In this document: positions 15,457-24,150 of the stretch, piece after piece
How positions within the stretch are numbered: the first letter of the stretch is position 1
How the letters are laid out: the number at the start of each line of letters is the position of its first letter
NCBI GenBank assembly: GCA_014649555.1
Contig: BMTG01000011.1
Coordinates: 124,001-188,000 of the forward strand
Direction of reading: 5' to 3'
Source of the DNA: Streptomyces globisporus
GTDB taxonomy: Bacteria > Actinomycetota > Actinomycetes > Streptomycetales > Streptomycetaceae
DNA length: 64,000 nt
Notes under the pieces: generated by a model
What the model saw: only the letters and a program-made list of their open reading frames with translations
Told to the model about the DNA's origin: nothing
The model's database searches: none
Made by a program: the position numbers and the translations under genes

Positions 15457-16800
15457 TCAGTCCCCGGCGAAGTCGTCCGGAGCGGACCGGGCGAGGCCGG
15501 CAAGGGCCGCGAGGGTCTGGGAGAGCACCTCCCTGGTGGGGGACGCCAGGCCGAGGCGGATCGCGTGCGGGCCGCGGGGGCGGCCTGCGGCGAACGCCGC
15601 GGCCGGGGTCACCGCGATGGAGTGCCGCGCGGCGGCGGCGACGAACGTGTCGGAGCGCCAGGGGGCGGGCAGCTCCCACCAGAGGTGGTACGAGGACGGG
15701 TCGCTGCGGGTGCGGAAGTCTCCCAGGTGGCGTTGCGCGATCGCCTGACGCGCCCCGGCCTCCCGCTGTTTGGCCCGTACGAGCGTGGCGACGACACCGT
15801 CCTCCTGCCACCGCACCATCGCCTCCAGGGGAAACCGCATGGGCGTCCACCCGCCGGAGCGCACGGCCGCCGTGACCCGGCCCTCCAGCGCGGCGGGGGC
15901 CACGGCGAACCCGAGGGACAGGCCTGGGGAGAGCCGTTTGGAGAGGCTGTCGACGAGGACGGTGTGCTCGGGGGCCCGCGAGGAAAGGGACGGCAGGTCG
16001 TCCCGGAGGAAGGCCCAGACGGCGTCCTCGATCGCGTGGATCCCCGATGTCAGCAGCACATCGGCCAACTGGTCGAGCCGCCGCGCGGGCATGGTGAGCG
16101 ACAGCGGGTTGTGCAGGACCGGTTGTACGTAGACGGCGTGCAGCGGTTCGGCGCGGTGCGCCTCCTCCACCGCCTCGGGGATCAGCCCGTCCTCGTCCAT
16201 GGCGAGCGGTACGAGGGTGACGCCGAGCCGGGCGGCGATGGCCTTCAGGACGGGGTAGGTGTACTCCTCGACGCCCAGCCGGGCCCCCGGCCGGGTCAGT
16301 GCGGCGACAACGGCGGAGATGGCCTGCCGGCCGTTTCCGGCGAACAGGACACGTTCCGGATCGGGCCGCCAGCCGCCCCGCGCCAGGAGATCGGCGGCCG
16401 CCTCGCGGGCGGCGGGGGTCCCGGTGGGCCCGACCGGGCGCAGCACCGACTCCAGGTCGTCGGGGCGCACCAGCTTCTCCAGGCCGGCGGCGAGCAGGCC
16501 GGCCTGTTCGGGGACGACGGGGTGGTTGAGTTCCAGGTCCACGCGGTGGGCGGCGGGCTCCGAGAGGGCCGGGGCGGGAACGGGCGCGCCGGGCGCGGCC
16601 GCCACGAACGTGCCGCGGCCGACGTGGCCGACGGTGAGACCCCGGCGGGCCAGTTCCTGGTAGACACGGGAGGCGGTGGAGTCGGCGATGGCGTGGAGCC
16701 GGGCGAACTCCCGCTGCGGAGGCAGGCGTTGCCCCGGTCCGAGCCGACCGGACGCGATTTCCGCCGCCACGGTGTCCGCGACGGACCGGAAGTCCTTCAC
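15457..16800 (-). CDS. MocR-type (GntR/aminotransferase fusion) transcriptional regulator
   Basis: A 447-residue fusion of a GntR winged helix (VADTVAAEIASGRLGPGQRLPPQREFARLHAIADSTASRVYQELARRGL, residues about 5-55) to a fold-type I aminotransferase-like domain. PLP-site features are visible: NGRQAISAVV, the YVQPVLHNPLS region, and the candidate PLP lysine in VDSLSKRLSPGLSLGF. MocR proteins use PLP adducts to control promoters. GTG at 16800 is preceded by AAGGAGG at a seven-base spacing, which rules against the longer reading from 16902 through the operator. It is divergent from the LysE-type exporter, the likely target. Confidence 0.88.
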   Translation of the reverse strand: MKDFRSVADTVAAEIASGRLGPGQRLPPQREFARLHAIADSTASRVYQELARRGLTVGHVGRGTFVAAAPGAPVPAPALSEPAAHRVDLELNHPVVPEQAGLLAAGLEKLVRPDDLESVLRPVGPTGTPAAREAAADLLARGGWRPDPERVLFAGNGRQAISAVVAALTRPGARLGVEEYTYPVLKAIAARLGVTLVPLAMDEDGLIPEAVEEAHRAEPLHAVYVQPVLHNPLSLTMPARRLDQLADVLLTSGIHAIEDAVWAFLRDDLPSLSSRAPEHTVLVDSLSKRLSPGLSLGFAVAPAALEGRVTAAVRSGGWTPMRFPLEAMVRWQEDGVVATLVRAKQREAGARQAIAQRHLGDFRTRSDPSSYHLWWELPAPWRSDTFVAAAARHSIAVTPAAAFAAGRPRGPHAIRLGLASPTREVLSQTLAALAGLARSAPDDFAGD

Positions 16801-16837
16801 GGGCTTCACCTCCTTGGTCGCCGCATCGAAACACATC

Positions 16838-16854
16838 ATTGCACCGAGTGCAAT
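16838..16854. promoter_or_regulatory. perfect palindrome, candidate MocR operator
   Basis: ATTGCACCGAGTGCAAT is a perfect inverted repeat with 7-bp arms around CGA. A partial copy, ATTGCACCGAGCAAC, lies at 16896-16910, 58 bases away in the same orientation. Both are in the space between the divergent MocR and LysE genes; direct repeats of this kind are typical of MocR operators. Confidence 0.75.
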
Positions 16855-16895
16855 GTCCGCTATTGAATCGACCTGAAAGGCGAACCTAGACTCCG

Positions 16896-16910
16896 ATTGC
16901 ACCGAGCAAC
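16896..16910. promoter_or_regulatory. second copy of the MocR-type operator word
   Basis: ATTGCACCGAGCAAC repeats the first 11 bases of the palindrome at 16838-16854 and ends in a partial complement. It lies 58 bases upstream of the lysE-type start, so it is well placed to act on that promoter. Confidence 0.6.
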
Positions 16911-16968
16911 GGGGGCGGGAACGGGCGATGCGGTCGGGACCGAGACATGATTAGAGCGGCGGACACGC

Positions 16969-17616
16969 ATGGTTGAGCTGAGCGGAGTGCTGGGCGTCGC
17001 GATGATCGCCCTGGGTATGGTGCTCACCCCGGGGCCGAACATGATCTATCTCGTCTCCCGGAGCATCACTCAGGGGCGACGCGCGGGGGTGGTCTCCCTC
17101 GGCGGTGTGGCCGTGGGGTTCCTCGTCTATCTGGTGGCCACGAATCTCGGTCTGTCGGTGGTCTTCCTCGCGGTACCCGAGCTGTACGTGGCGGTGAAAC
17201 TGGCCGGGGCCGGCTACCTGGCCTATCTGGCCTGGACAGCCCTGAGGCCCGGGGGCGTCTCCGTCTTCGCGCCCAAGGAGATGCCGCACGACTCCGCGCG
17301 CAGGCTGTTCACGATGGGCCTGATGACGAATCTGCTCAACCCGAAGATCGCCATCATGTATCTGTCCCTCATCCCGCAGTTCATCAGCCTGGAGGCGGGA
17401 AACGTGCTCCTCCAGGGCTTCGTGCTGGGCTCCGTCCAGATCGTGGTGGCCCTCACCGTCAATCTGGGCATCGTCCTCGCGGCGGGGGCGATCGCCGTCT
17501 TTCTCGCCCGGCGCCCTTCCTGGCTCCGCGCCCAGCGCTATCTGATGGGCACCGCCCTGGGCCTCCTCGCGGTGTCGGTCGCGACGGACACCTCGGCACC
17601 GGCGGCCTCGGACTGA
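16969..17616 (+). CDS. LysE/RhtB-family amino-acid exporter
   Basis: A 215-residue membrane protein with about six hydrophobic spans. It has the LysE signature IALGMVLTPGPNMIYLVSRSITQGRRAGVVSLGGVAVGF at residues 13-50 and GLMTNLLNPKIAIMYLSLIPQFI near residue 120. Family members export basic, hydroxylated or sulphur amino acids. Divergence from a MocR regulator, which senses through PLP and often an amino compound, fits export of an amino acid, but the substrate is not readable from sequence. Confidence 0.9.
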   Translation: MVELSGVLGVAMIALGMVLTPGPNMIYLVSRSITQGRRAGVVSLGGVAVGFLVYLVATNLGLSVVFLAVPELYVAVKLAGAGYLAYLAWTALRPGGVSVFAPKEMPHDSARRLFTMGLMTNLLNPKIAIMYLSLIPQFISLEAGNVLLQGFVLGSVQIVVALTVNLGIVLAAGAIAVFLARRPSWLRAQRYLMGTALGLLAVSVATDTSAPAASD

Positions 17617-17646
17617 ACGACCGTCCGGGGCAGGGTTCAGAGCATT

Positions 17647-18705
17647 TCAGAGCATGATGAGCAGGCGCGTATCGGCCTTGAGCTTCCTGTTCACCGAACG
17701 GCTCTGGACATAGACCTCCAGCTTGGGGTTGTTGCCCGCCTTCACCGAGACGGTCCCGCGGACTCCGGCGCCGAACAGGAGGTTGCGCGCCGCCTCGCCC
17801 GTGTAGGCGCGGTCGGTGTCCTTCTCGACGACGACGACCTCCTTGTCGGGCTGCACCTGGACGCGGGAGCCCAACTGGTAGTAGCAGGAGCCGCGTTCGT
17901 ACGTGACGCCCGGGTGCGAGTCGACGAAGGCGCGGATCTCCATCTCCTTGTCGACCTTCAGCAGCCGGTACTTGTCGGCCGCGACCGGTTCGAGGGTGGC
18001 CCGCACGTCGTCCACGGATATGTCCTGGCCGACGGCGAACAGGTTCTTCGTGCCGCGCACGCCCTGCTCCCGGCCGCGCAGGAAGCTGGTGGCGGCGGCG
18101 CGCACGGTGCCGATCGCGTCCTCGACGCCCTTCTGCGAGTCCGCGTCCCAGATCGCGATGTTGCCGGCCGGGAAGCCGTAGTTCTGGGCGGTGCGCTTGG
18201 CCAGGGAGTTCGGCACGAGGATCGCGGAGGTCCAGTGCCCCGGGAGCCCGTTCATCTTCGCGGTGATCCGGTCGAGCCAGGGGCCGAGGATGGTCATGTC
18301 GCCGTCGTGGCGCCGGTCGCCGCCGGAGGCGTTCTCCTCACCGTCCGTCACGACGATCTGGAGGAAGCTGTGCTCGCCGTACTCCTCCCAGATGTGGCCC
18401 AGGTCGTCCAGGGACTTCAGCGAGGCCTCGATCAGCGCCGTCGCACCGTTGTTGACCTTGTACAGCCCGCGCATCGACGGGAGGTGCTTCACATCCATGT
18501 CCCAGACCAGGTTCTCCACCCGGTGGTCGAAGGAGTAGAGGCTGATCCGGGTCTCGTGGCCGAGGCTGTCCGACTCGGCCTTCAGCCCCGCCACGAACTC
18601 GTCGACGACGCGGATCAGCTGACCCTGGTGCTGGTACATCGAACCGGAGGCGTCCACGACCAGAGCGACGTGATTCACCTTGTGCTGGATCCTGTTGGCG
18701 GACAT
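17647..18705 (-). CDS. von Willebrand factor A domain protein
   Basis: A 352-residue cytoplasmic protein. Residues about 10-200 are a VWA domain with the MIDAS motif DASGSM (VNHVALVVDASGSMYQHQGQL) and later VVTDGEENASGGDRR. The C-terminal 120 residues are a second region (YQLGSRVQVQPDKEVVVVEKDTDRAYTG..LLFGAGVRGTVSVKAGNNPKLEVYVQ) that I do not recognise. ATG 18705 follows AAGGAG. In Streptomyces such proteins often accompany stress or tellurium-type gene sets, but no such neighbours are here. Confidence 0.82.
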   Translation of the reverse strand: MSANRIQHKVNHVALVVDASGSMYQHQGQLIRVVDEFVAGLKAESDSLGHETRISLYSFDHRVENLVWDMDVKHLPSMRGLYKVNNGATALIEASLKSLDDLGHIWEEYGEHSFLQIVVTDGEENASGGDRRHDGDMTILGPWLDRITAKMNGLPGHWTSAILVPNSLAKRTAQNYGFPAGNIAIWDADSQKGVEDAIGTVRAAATSFLRGREQGVRGTKNLFAVGQDISVDDVRATLEPVAADKYRLLKVDKEMEIRAFVDSHPGVTYERGSCYYQLGSRVQVQPDKEVVVVEKDTDRAYTGEAARNLLFGAGVRGTVSVKAGNNPKLEVYVQSRSVNRKLKADTRLLIML

Positions 18706-18790
18706 GGCAGTGCTCCTTCTCCGGTGTTCCCCGAACCCCCCGGGGGTTCCCCGAGCGATGTCTTCGACTCTATGGGGAGGCACTGACAGC

Positions 18791-18819
18791 GGGGCCGGGC
18801 GCGCGTGGCGCCCGGCCCC
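18791..18819. terminator. strong hairpin after the collagenase gene
   Basis: GGGGCCGGGCGC at 18791-18802 pairs perfectly with GCGCCCGGCCCC at 18808-18819 across a 5-base loop, 23 bases beyond the collagenase stop on the minus strand. Confidence 0.75.
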
Positions 18820-18841
18820 GGCCGGAGGTGCGGTGGGCGGA

Positions 18842-21139
18842 TCAGTAGGCGGTCGTGACGGTGGTTCCGCCGAAGGTGCTCACCGCGTGCAGGCTGATGT
18901 AGTGGGCACCGGCGGGCGGGTCGGTGACGGTCAGGGTGTGGGTGTTGCCGGGGCCGGTGTCGCGGCTGGTGTGGGAGGCGGTGGTGGCCCAGCCGGTGGC
19001 GCTGTGGTACAGGTCAGCGTCGCCGGTGCCGCCGCTGACGGTGATCTTCAGCCGCTCGGTGCCGGCGGGGATGTACAGGTAGTGGTAGGCGTAGTTGCCC
19101 GTGGTGGCGGAGAGGTTGCCGCGACGGCAGTTCTCGCCCAGGACGCGGGGGTCGGGGTCGGTGCACTCGGCGACGGGAGTGGTGGAGCCGTCGCCGCAGT
19201 CACCGGCGGCGCACCCCGCCAGCCAGGTCCGGAAGTCGCTGTCGTACCGCGTGCCGATGGTGCTGGTGAGGTGGGTCCGGGCGGCGGCCCACCGACCGGT
19301 GCGGTAGTGGCCGAGCACCGTGTCCATGTCGGCGGGGTGCTTCTCCAGCATGTACCGCACGGCGAGGTAGCCCCAGCGGTACACCCGGGTGGTGTCGTGG
19401 CTGTAGTCGGTTCCGAAGAGGGTGCTCAGGGCGTAGGTGCCCTTGCCGGCCTCGGTCATCGCAGCGGTGTAGGGCTCGCCCCGGTAGTGGTAGGAGATGT
19501 ACTCCGCGAAGCCCTCCACCCACCAGACGGTGGGGGTGCTCATGCCCGCGGCGAAATCGCCGTACATGGTGAAGCGGCCGTCCAGGTAGTGCGTGTACTC
19601 GTGGTTGAGGTTCCAGATGTGGAAGTCCGGCCGCAGCCACTCCGCCTCATAGGCGATGAAGCGGGGCTGGTTGCCCACGACGGAGGGGTCGCCCTCCAGG
19701 TACATGCCGCCGTTGTTGGTGTCGATCCCGTACATCGCACCGGCGTACGTCTGGTAGTCGGCGCTGGAGTCGTAGGCGATCACCTCGATCGAGGTGTTGT
19801 GGTCGTCGGCGACCGGGCCGTCGTCCTTGGCGATCCGGTGGAAGTAGGCGTCCTGCCCGATGAGGCTGGTGCAGGACGCGCTCAGCTCGGCGGACGTCAT
19901 CTGCTGGGCGAGGATCCGGATGCCGGGGCTGCAGGTGTGACGGACCGGCAGGACCTCCCGCTTGAGGCGTTCCTGGAGGTCGCAGACGCCGTACGCCGAG
20001 CAGTTCGCGCGGTCGTAGTGGTCGGCCATCTCCGCTATGCCCACCCAGAGCGGGGCGGTGGGGCCGGTGATCGAGCTGCGGCCGAGCAGGTCGGTGGCCA
20101 GGGGCCGGGCCTTGCCCCGCAGGCTCGGGTACTGGAGGAAGCGGCCCAGCTCCCGCCCGGCGTTGGAGGTCAGGTACGCGTGGTCGCCGTCGAGCAGGGA
20201 GAGGTGGTCGGCGGCGAAGCGGTGCAGCGAGTCGAGGAGGCTCGGGTCCGCCTCGACGGCGCTGACGAACTCGGGTACCTGGTGACCCCGGAAGGTCACC
20301 GTGTACACGCCGTTGACCGCGGCGAGCATCCGCGAGAGGCCGTTCCAGGAGGAGTCGTAGTCCGCCAGCATCCGCTTGACCACGGTCAGATAGCGGGCGT
20401 TCTCCTGGGCGCTGTCGATCAGGATGACCGCCTCGGAGAGCGTCTCGCCGTTCTCGTCGGTGACGTCACGCGACCGCGGGCTCGCGAAGAAGCTGTCGAG
20501 ACCCGAGCGGATGGCGGTCCGCAGAGCGCTGCCGTACGGGCCGACGACATCAGGGTTGTACCACTGCACGTAGTAGCCCGCCCGGAGGTAGAGCACGAGC
20601 TGCGGAGTGCCGGTGCTCCCGTCACCCGGGTAGTAGGCAGAGTTGTCGCGCAGCGCGTACGCCACCGCGGTCATCTGGGCTTCGCGGAAGGCCAGTCGGG
20701 CGTCGTTTCCCGTCAGGCTGAACAGCGTGTTCACGCAGTCGGTGGTGGACGCCTTGATCTGGCGCACCAGTTCGGCCCCGGTGCGGCCGGTGAAGTCGGC
20801 CGGGTCGCACGCGGCGGCCTTCGCCGATGACGGGGCGTCGTGGTCGCCGTACACCTCCCTGAGGGCTGACTTGTCGGCGCTCAGCGGGGGGAGCTGGGAC
20901 ACCGATCGCCGGTCCTCGGTGCGGTGACCGGTGCCCGGTGCGGGGGACTGCTGCGCCTGCGGCGCGGGGTCGGCCGATCCGGTGGTGCGGTTCGGTTGCG
21001 ACGCGTTCGATGCCGTGGCGGCCGACGGGGAGTTCGGCTGCGCCTGGGCCGGCTGCGCGAGCAGCGCGACGCCCATCGCCCCGGCCAGAGCCAGCGGCAG
21101 AACGGCACCCACACCTCGGCGGACGAGTGTGGTTCTCAC
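18842..21139 (-). CDS. secreted zinc collagenase (peptidase family M9)
   Basis: A 765-residue secreted metalloprotease. The signal peptide (RTTLVRRGVGAVLPLALAGAMGVALLAQPAQA) is followed by a Ser/Asn-rich linker, a helical M9 activator-type region, and the gluzincin catalytic domain with HEYTH at 513-517 and the third zinc ligand Glu546 in GFAEY. The C-terminus (from about residue 680) is a PPC-type beta domain (YLYIPAGTERLKITVSGGTGDADLY) that in this family aids substrate binding. GTG at 21139 is preferred over 21169 because GGGAGG precedes it. The adjacent hydroxyproline genes suit a role in collagen utilisation. Confidence 0.9.
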   Translation of the reverse strand: MRTTLVRRGVGAVLPLALAGAMGVALLAQPAQAQPNSPSAATASNASQPNRTTGSADPAPQAQQSPAPGTGHRTEDRRSVSQLPPLSADKSALREVYGDHDAPSSAKAAACDPADFTGRTGAELVRQIKASTTDCVNTLFSLTGNDARLAFREAQMTAVAYALRDNSAYYPGDGSTGTPQLVLYLRAGYYVQWYNPDVVGPYGSALRTAIRSGLDSFFASPRSRDVTDENGETLSEAVILIDSAQENARYLTVVKRMLADYDSSWNGLSRMLAAVNGVYTVTFRGHQVPEFVSAVEADPSLLDSLHRFAADHLSLLDGDHAYLTSNAGRELGRFLQYPSLRGKARPLATDLLGRSSITGPTAPLWVGIAEMADHYDRANCSAYGVCDLQERLKREVLPVRHTCSPGIRILAQQMTSAELSASCTSLIGQDAYFHRIAKDDGPVADDHNTSIEVIAYDSSADYQTYAGAMYGIDTNNGGMYLEGDPSVVGNQPRFIAYEAEWLRPDFHIWNLNHEYTHYLDGRFTMYGDFAAGMSTPTVWWVEGFAEYISYHYRGEPYTAAMTEAGKGTYALSTLFGTDYSHDTTRVYRWGYLAVRYMLEKHPADMDTVLGHYRTGRWAAARTHLTSTIGTRYDSDFRTWLAGCAAGDCGDGSTTPVAECTDPDPRVLGENCRRGNLSATTGNYAYHYLYIPAGTERLKITVSGGTGDADLYHSATGWATTASHTSRDTGPGNTHTLTVTDPPAGAHYISLHAVSTFGGTTVTTAY

Positions 21140-21452
21140 GTTGTTTCCTCCCATGAGGGATCGGGCCACGCGCTCGCGTGACCGATGGGATGGACGGGGC
21201 GCGGCTCGGGGATGTCGTCATGCCGTGTTGCCGGCCGGACGGGATGGCGCCGACGCAGGACTTGGCATGTCCACGCCCTGTGACATGTACAATGGCACAG
21301 GTCACACTTCACAGGAAGGCCCATGGCCGAACTCCGCCCGGGACTCTCCGTTTCGGGAAAGCCTCGGGCGACAGAAAGAGGAGGGGGAAGGAGGCGGACT
21401 CACCGCGCAACGTGACATTGTATAGTGCGGTGACAAAACGGAGGGGGAACGC
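21140..21452. promoter_or_regulatory. collagenase/gntR divergent intergenic region with two operator-like sites
   Basis: No gene seen in this 313-base stretch. It holds two related AT-richer words: CATGTACAATGGCACA at 21284-21299, nearer the collagenase start, and GTGACATTGTATAGTGC at 21412-21428, over a likely -10 (TATAGT at 21421) of the gntR gene. GTGACATTG, TGTATAG and CAATGGCA recur in front of the hydroxyproline dehydrogenase operon at 27071-27100. Shared control by the GntR-type regulator is inferred. Confidence 0.6.
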
Positions 21453-22163
21453 ATGGGTGAGCTGAAGTCCCGCAAACTCATCCCGGTGCAGGAGCATTTG
21501 CGCGACCAGGTGGCCAACGCCCTGCGGGCCGCGCTGATCGCGGGGGAACTTCAGCCCGGCGTGATCTACTCCGCGCCCACCCTGGCCGCCGAGTACGGCG
21601 TCTCGGCCACACCCGTGCGCGAGGCCATGCTGGATCTGGCCCGGGAGGGCCTGGTCGAGGCGGTGCGCAACAAGGGTTTCCGGGTCACCGAGCTCTCCGA
21701 GCGCGACCTGGACGAGTACACCGAGATCCGCTCGCTCATCGAGATCCCCACCATCGGCCGCGTGACCCGCACCGCCTCCCGTGAGCAACTGGAGGCCCTG
21801 CGCCCGGTGGCCGAGGAGATCGTGGCCGCCGCACAGCGGGGCGACCTGATCGGCTACCTGGAGTCGGACCGCCGCTTCCACCTCGACCTGCTCGCCCTCG
21901 CGGGCAACGCGCGCCTCGTCGAGACGGTGGCCGGCCTGCGCAAGCGCTCCCGGCTGTACGGGCTCACCGACCTGTCCCAGGAAGGGTCGTTGGTGGGTTC
22001 CGCGCAGGAGCACACCGCGCTCCTGGACATCATGATCGAGGGCGACGCGGAGGCGGCCGAGGAGCACATGCGCCGCCATCTCGCGCATGTGCGGACCCTG
22101 TGGGCAGCCCGGAAGCGGGAGGCCGAACGCACGGCCCCGTCCCGGAGGCTCGGCGCGCACTGA
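21453..22163 (+). CDS. GntR-family (FadR/FCD subfamily) regulator, probable controller of hydroxyproline genes
   Basis: A 236-residue regulator. The winged helix (LRDQVANALRAALIAGELQPGVIYSAPTLAAEYGVSATPVREAMLDLAREGLVEAVRNKGFRVTELSERDL) is followed by the all-helical FCD ligand domain with the metal-site pattern SDRRFHLDLL, LVGSAQEHTALLD and EEHMRRHLAHV, the three histidines and acid that bind metal and ligand in this group. It sits between the collagenase and the convergent hydroxyproline operon, so hydroxyproline or a breakdown product is a reasonable effector. ATG 21453 has GGAGGGGGAA upstream. Confidence 0.88.
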   Translation: MGELKSRKLIPVQEHLRDQVANALRAALIAGELQPGVIYSAPTLAAEYGVSATPVREAMLDLAREGLVEAVRNKGFRVTELSERDLDEYTEIRSLIEIPTIGRVTRTASREQLEALRPVAEEIVAAAQRGDLIGYLESDRRFHLDLLALAGNARLVETVAGLRKRSRLYGLTDLSQEGSLVGSAQEHTALLDIMIEGDAEAAEEHMRRHLAHVRTLWAARKREAERTAPSRRLGAH

Positions 22164-22223
22164 CTCCGACATCGCTCCGGTACGGCGGGCGTTGAATCCT
22201 GGGCCGGGTGTGCGGACCGGCGG

Positions 22224-23225
22224 TCACATGGTGAACCCCTCCGGGTAGGGGTCGGTCGGGTCGAGCAGATACTGGGCGGTCCCGGTGATCCAGGCGCGGC
22301 CGGTGACGGAGGGCAGGACGGCGGGCAGGCCGCCGACCGTGGTCTCCGACAGGATCCGGCCGGTGAAACGGGAGCCGATGAAGGACTCGTTGACGAAGTC
22401 CTGCCCGGCCTTCAGCACTCCCCGCGCGTGCAGTTGGGCCATCCGGGCGCTGGTTCCCGTCCCGCAGGGCGAGCGGTCGAACCAGCCGGGGTGGATCGCC
22501 ATGGCGTGCCGGGAGTGCTCGGCGGTGGAGCCGGGGGCCTCCAGATAGACGTGGTGACAGACGTCGATCGCGGGGTTCTCCGGGTGGACCACCGGGTTCT
22601 GTTCGTTGACCGCCCGCATGACGGCCAGGCCCGCGTCGAGCAGCCGGCCCTTCTCCGCCCGGTCGAAGGGGATGCCGAGGTCTTCGGTGCGCACGATCGC
22701 GTAGAAGTTGCCGCCGTACGCCATGTCGTAGCGGACCGGGCCGAACCCCGCCACCTCCACGACCAGGTCCAGCGCGTGGCTGTAGGAGGCGACGTTCTCC
22801 AGGGTGACGGACTCCGCGCGGCCGTCGCGGACGGCGACCCGTGCCGTGACGAGGCCGGCGGGGGTGTCGAGGCGGATGAGGGTCTCCGGCTCGACCGCCT
22901 CGACCATGCCCGTCTCCACCAGGACCGTCGCCACGCCGATGGTGCCGTGGCCGCACATGGGCAGGCAGCCGGAGACCTCGATGAACAGCACGCCGAAGTC
23001 GGCGTCCGGCCGGGTCGGGGGCTGGAGGATCGCGCCGGACATGGACGCGTGCCCGCGCGGCTCGCACATCAACAGGGTGCGCAGACCGTCCCGTTCGGCC
23101 ATGAACCGCTCGCGTCGCTCGGCCATGGTCGCGCCCGGCAGGACGCCCACCCCGCCGGTGATCACCCGGGTCGGCATGCCCTCCGTGTGCGAGTCGACCG
23201 CATGGTAACAGACCGTGGAGCGCAC
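22224..23225 (-). CDS. 4-hydroxyproline 2-epimerase (proline racemase family)
   Basis: A 333-residue member of the proline racemase superfamily, converting trans-4-hydroxy-L-proline to cis-4-hydroxy-D-proline by a two-base mechanism. Both catalytic cysteines are present, Cys91 in MCGHGTIG and Cys254 in SPCGTGTSARMA, which separates it from the dehydratase branch that has Thr in the second position. The neighbours (deaminase and D-hydroxyproline dehydrogenase) point to hydroxyproline rather than proline. GTG start lies one base after the stop of the deaminase gene, so the two are coupled. Last gene of the operon; it converges on gntR. Confidence 0.9.
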   Translation of the reverse strand: MRSTVCYHAVDSHTEGMPTRVITGGVGVLPGATMAERRERFMAERDGLRTLLMCEPRGHASMSGAILQPPTRPDADFGVLFIEVSGCLPMCGHGTIGVATVLVETGMVEAVEPETLIRLDTPAGLVTARVAVRDGRAESVTLENVASYSHALDLVVEVAGFGPVRYDMAYGGNFYAIVRTEDLGIPFDRAEKGRLLDAGLAVMRAVNEQNPVVHPENPAIDVCHHVYLEAPGSTAEHSRHAMAIHPGWFDRSPCGTGTSARMAQLHARGVLKAGQDFVNESFIGSRFTGRILSETTVGGLPAVLPSVTGRAWITGTAQYLLDPTDPYPEGFTM

Positions 23226-23226
23226 G

Positions 23227-24141
23227 TCAGTTCACCCCCGCGTCGATGAGGGCCTGGGTGGCGGAACGTACGACGGCCTCGGTCTCCGGGTCCAGGGGCT
23301 GCCGGGGCGGCCGGCAGACGCCGCCGGTCCGGCCGGTCATGTCCTGGCCGAGCTTGATCGCCTGGACGAACTCGGTCCTGCTGTCCCAGCGCAGTACGGC
23401 GTGGAGCCGGCGGTAGAGCGGGAGCGCGGTGGTGAGATCGCCTGCCAGCGCGGCGTCGTAGAGGTCGAGGCAGGCGCGCGGGAAGACCTGGGGGTACCCG
23501 GCGACCCAGCCCTTGGCCCCGGCGAGGGCGACTTCGAGGAGGGTGTCGTCGGTGCCGATGATCAGGTCGAGCCCGGGGGCGAGTTCGTTGATGGCGTAGC
23601 ACCTGCGGACGTCCCCGGAGAACTCCTTCACGCCCACGATGAACCCCTCGGCGTACAGCTTGGCCAGCAGCTCGGGGCGCAGGTCGACCTTGGTGTCGAT
23701 GGGGTTGTTGTACGCGGTGACGGGAAGCCCGGCGGAGGCGACCATCGCGTAGTGCTCCAGGACGGCGCGGTCGTCGGCCCGGTAGGCGTTGGGCGGCAGG
23801 CACATGACGGCCTGGCAGCCGGCGTCCCTGGCGAAGAGGGCGTGCCGCCTGGCCTCGATCGCGCCGTACGCCCCGACGCCCGGCATCACGGTGAAGCCCT
23901 CGGGGGCGTGGGCGACGGCGGTCTCGACGACACGGTCGCGTTCCTCGTACGTCAGGGTCTGGTACTCCCCCAGCGACCCGTTCGGGGCGACGCCGTGCAG
24001 GCCCTGTTCGGCGAGCCGGGCGACGTTGTCCCCGTACGCGCCGTGGTCGACGGCGAGGTCCCGGCCGAACGGGAGGCTCGTCGCGACGATGACACCGTGC
24101 CAGGGCATACGGGCGGGGGCCGTGCGGTCCACGCGGTTCAT
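23227..24141 (-). CDS. 1-pyrroline-4-hydroxy-2-carboxylate deaminase (DapA superfamily)
   Basis: A 304-residue TIM-barrel aldolase/lyase of the dihydrodipicolinate synthase superfamily. The Schiff-base lysine is Lys172 in FIVGVKEFSGD, with the general acid Tyr144 in TAYNNP and the GSLGEY loop at 55-60. In hydroxyproline pathways this enzyme converts the dehydrogenase product to 2-oxoglutarate semialdehyde plus ammonia. That assignment rests on the operon; without it the sequence alone would only say DapA family. The dehydrogenase needed to oxidise the semialdehyde to 2-oxoglutarate is not in the window. Confidence 0.85.
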   Translation of the reverse strand: MNRVDRTAPARMPWHGVIVATSLPFGRDLAVDHGAYGDNVARLAEQGLHGVAPNGSLGEYQTLTYEERDRVVETAVAHAPEGFTVMPGVGAYGAIEARRHALFARDAGCQAVMCLPPNAYRADDRAVLEHYAMVASAGLPVTAYNNPIDTKVDLRPELLAKLYAEGFIVGVKEFSGDVRRCYAINELAPGLDLIIGTDDTLLEVALAGAKGWVAGYPQVFPRACLDLYDAALAGDLTTALPLYRRLHAVLRWDSRTEFVQAIKLGQDMTGRTGGVCRPPRQPLDPETEAVVRSATQALIDAGVN

Positions 24142-24150
24142 GGGAACTCC

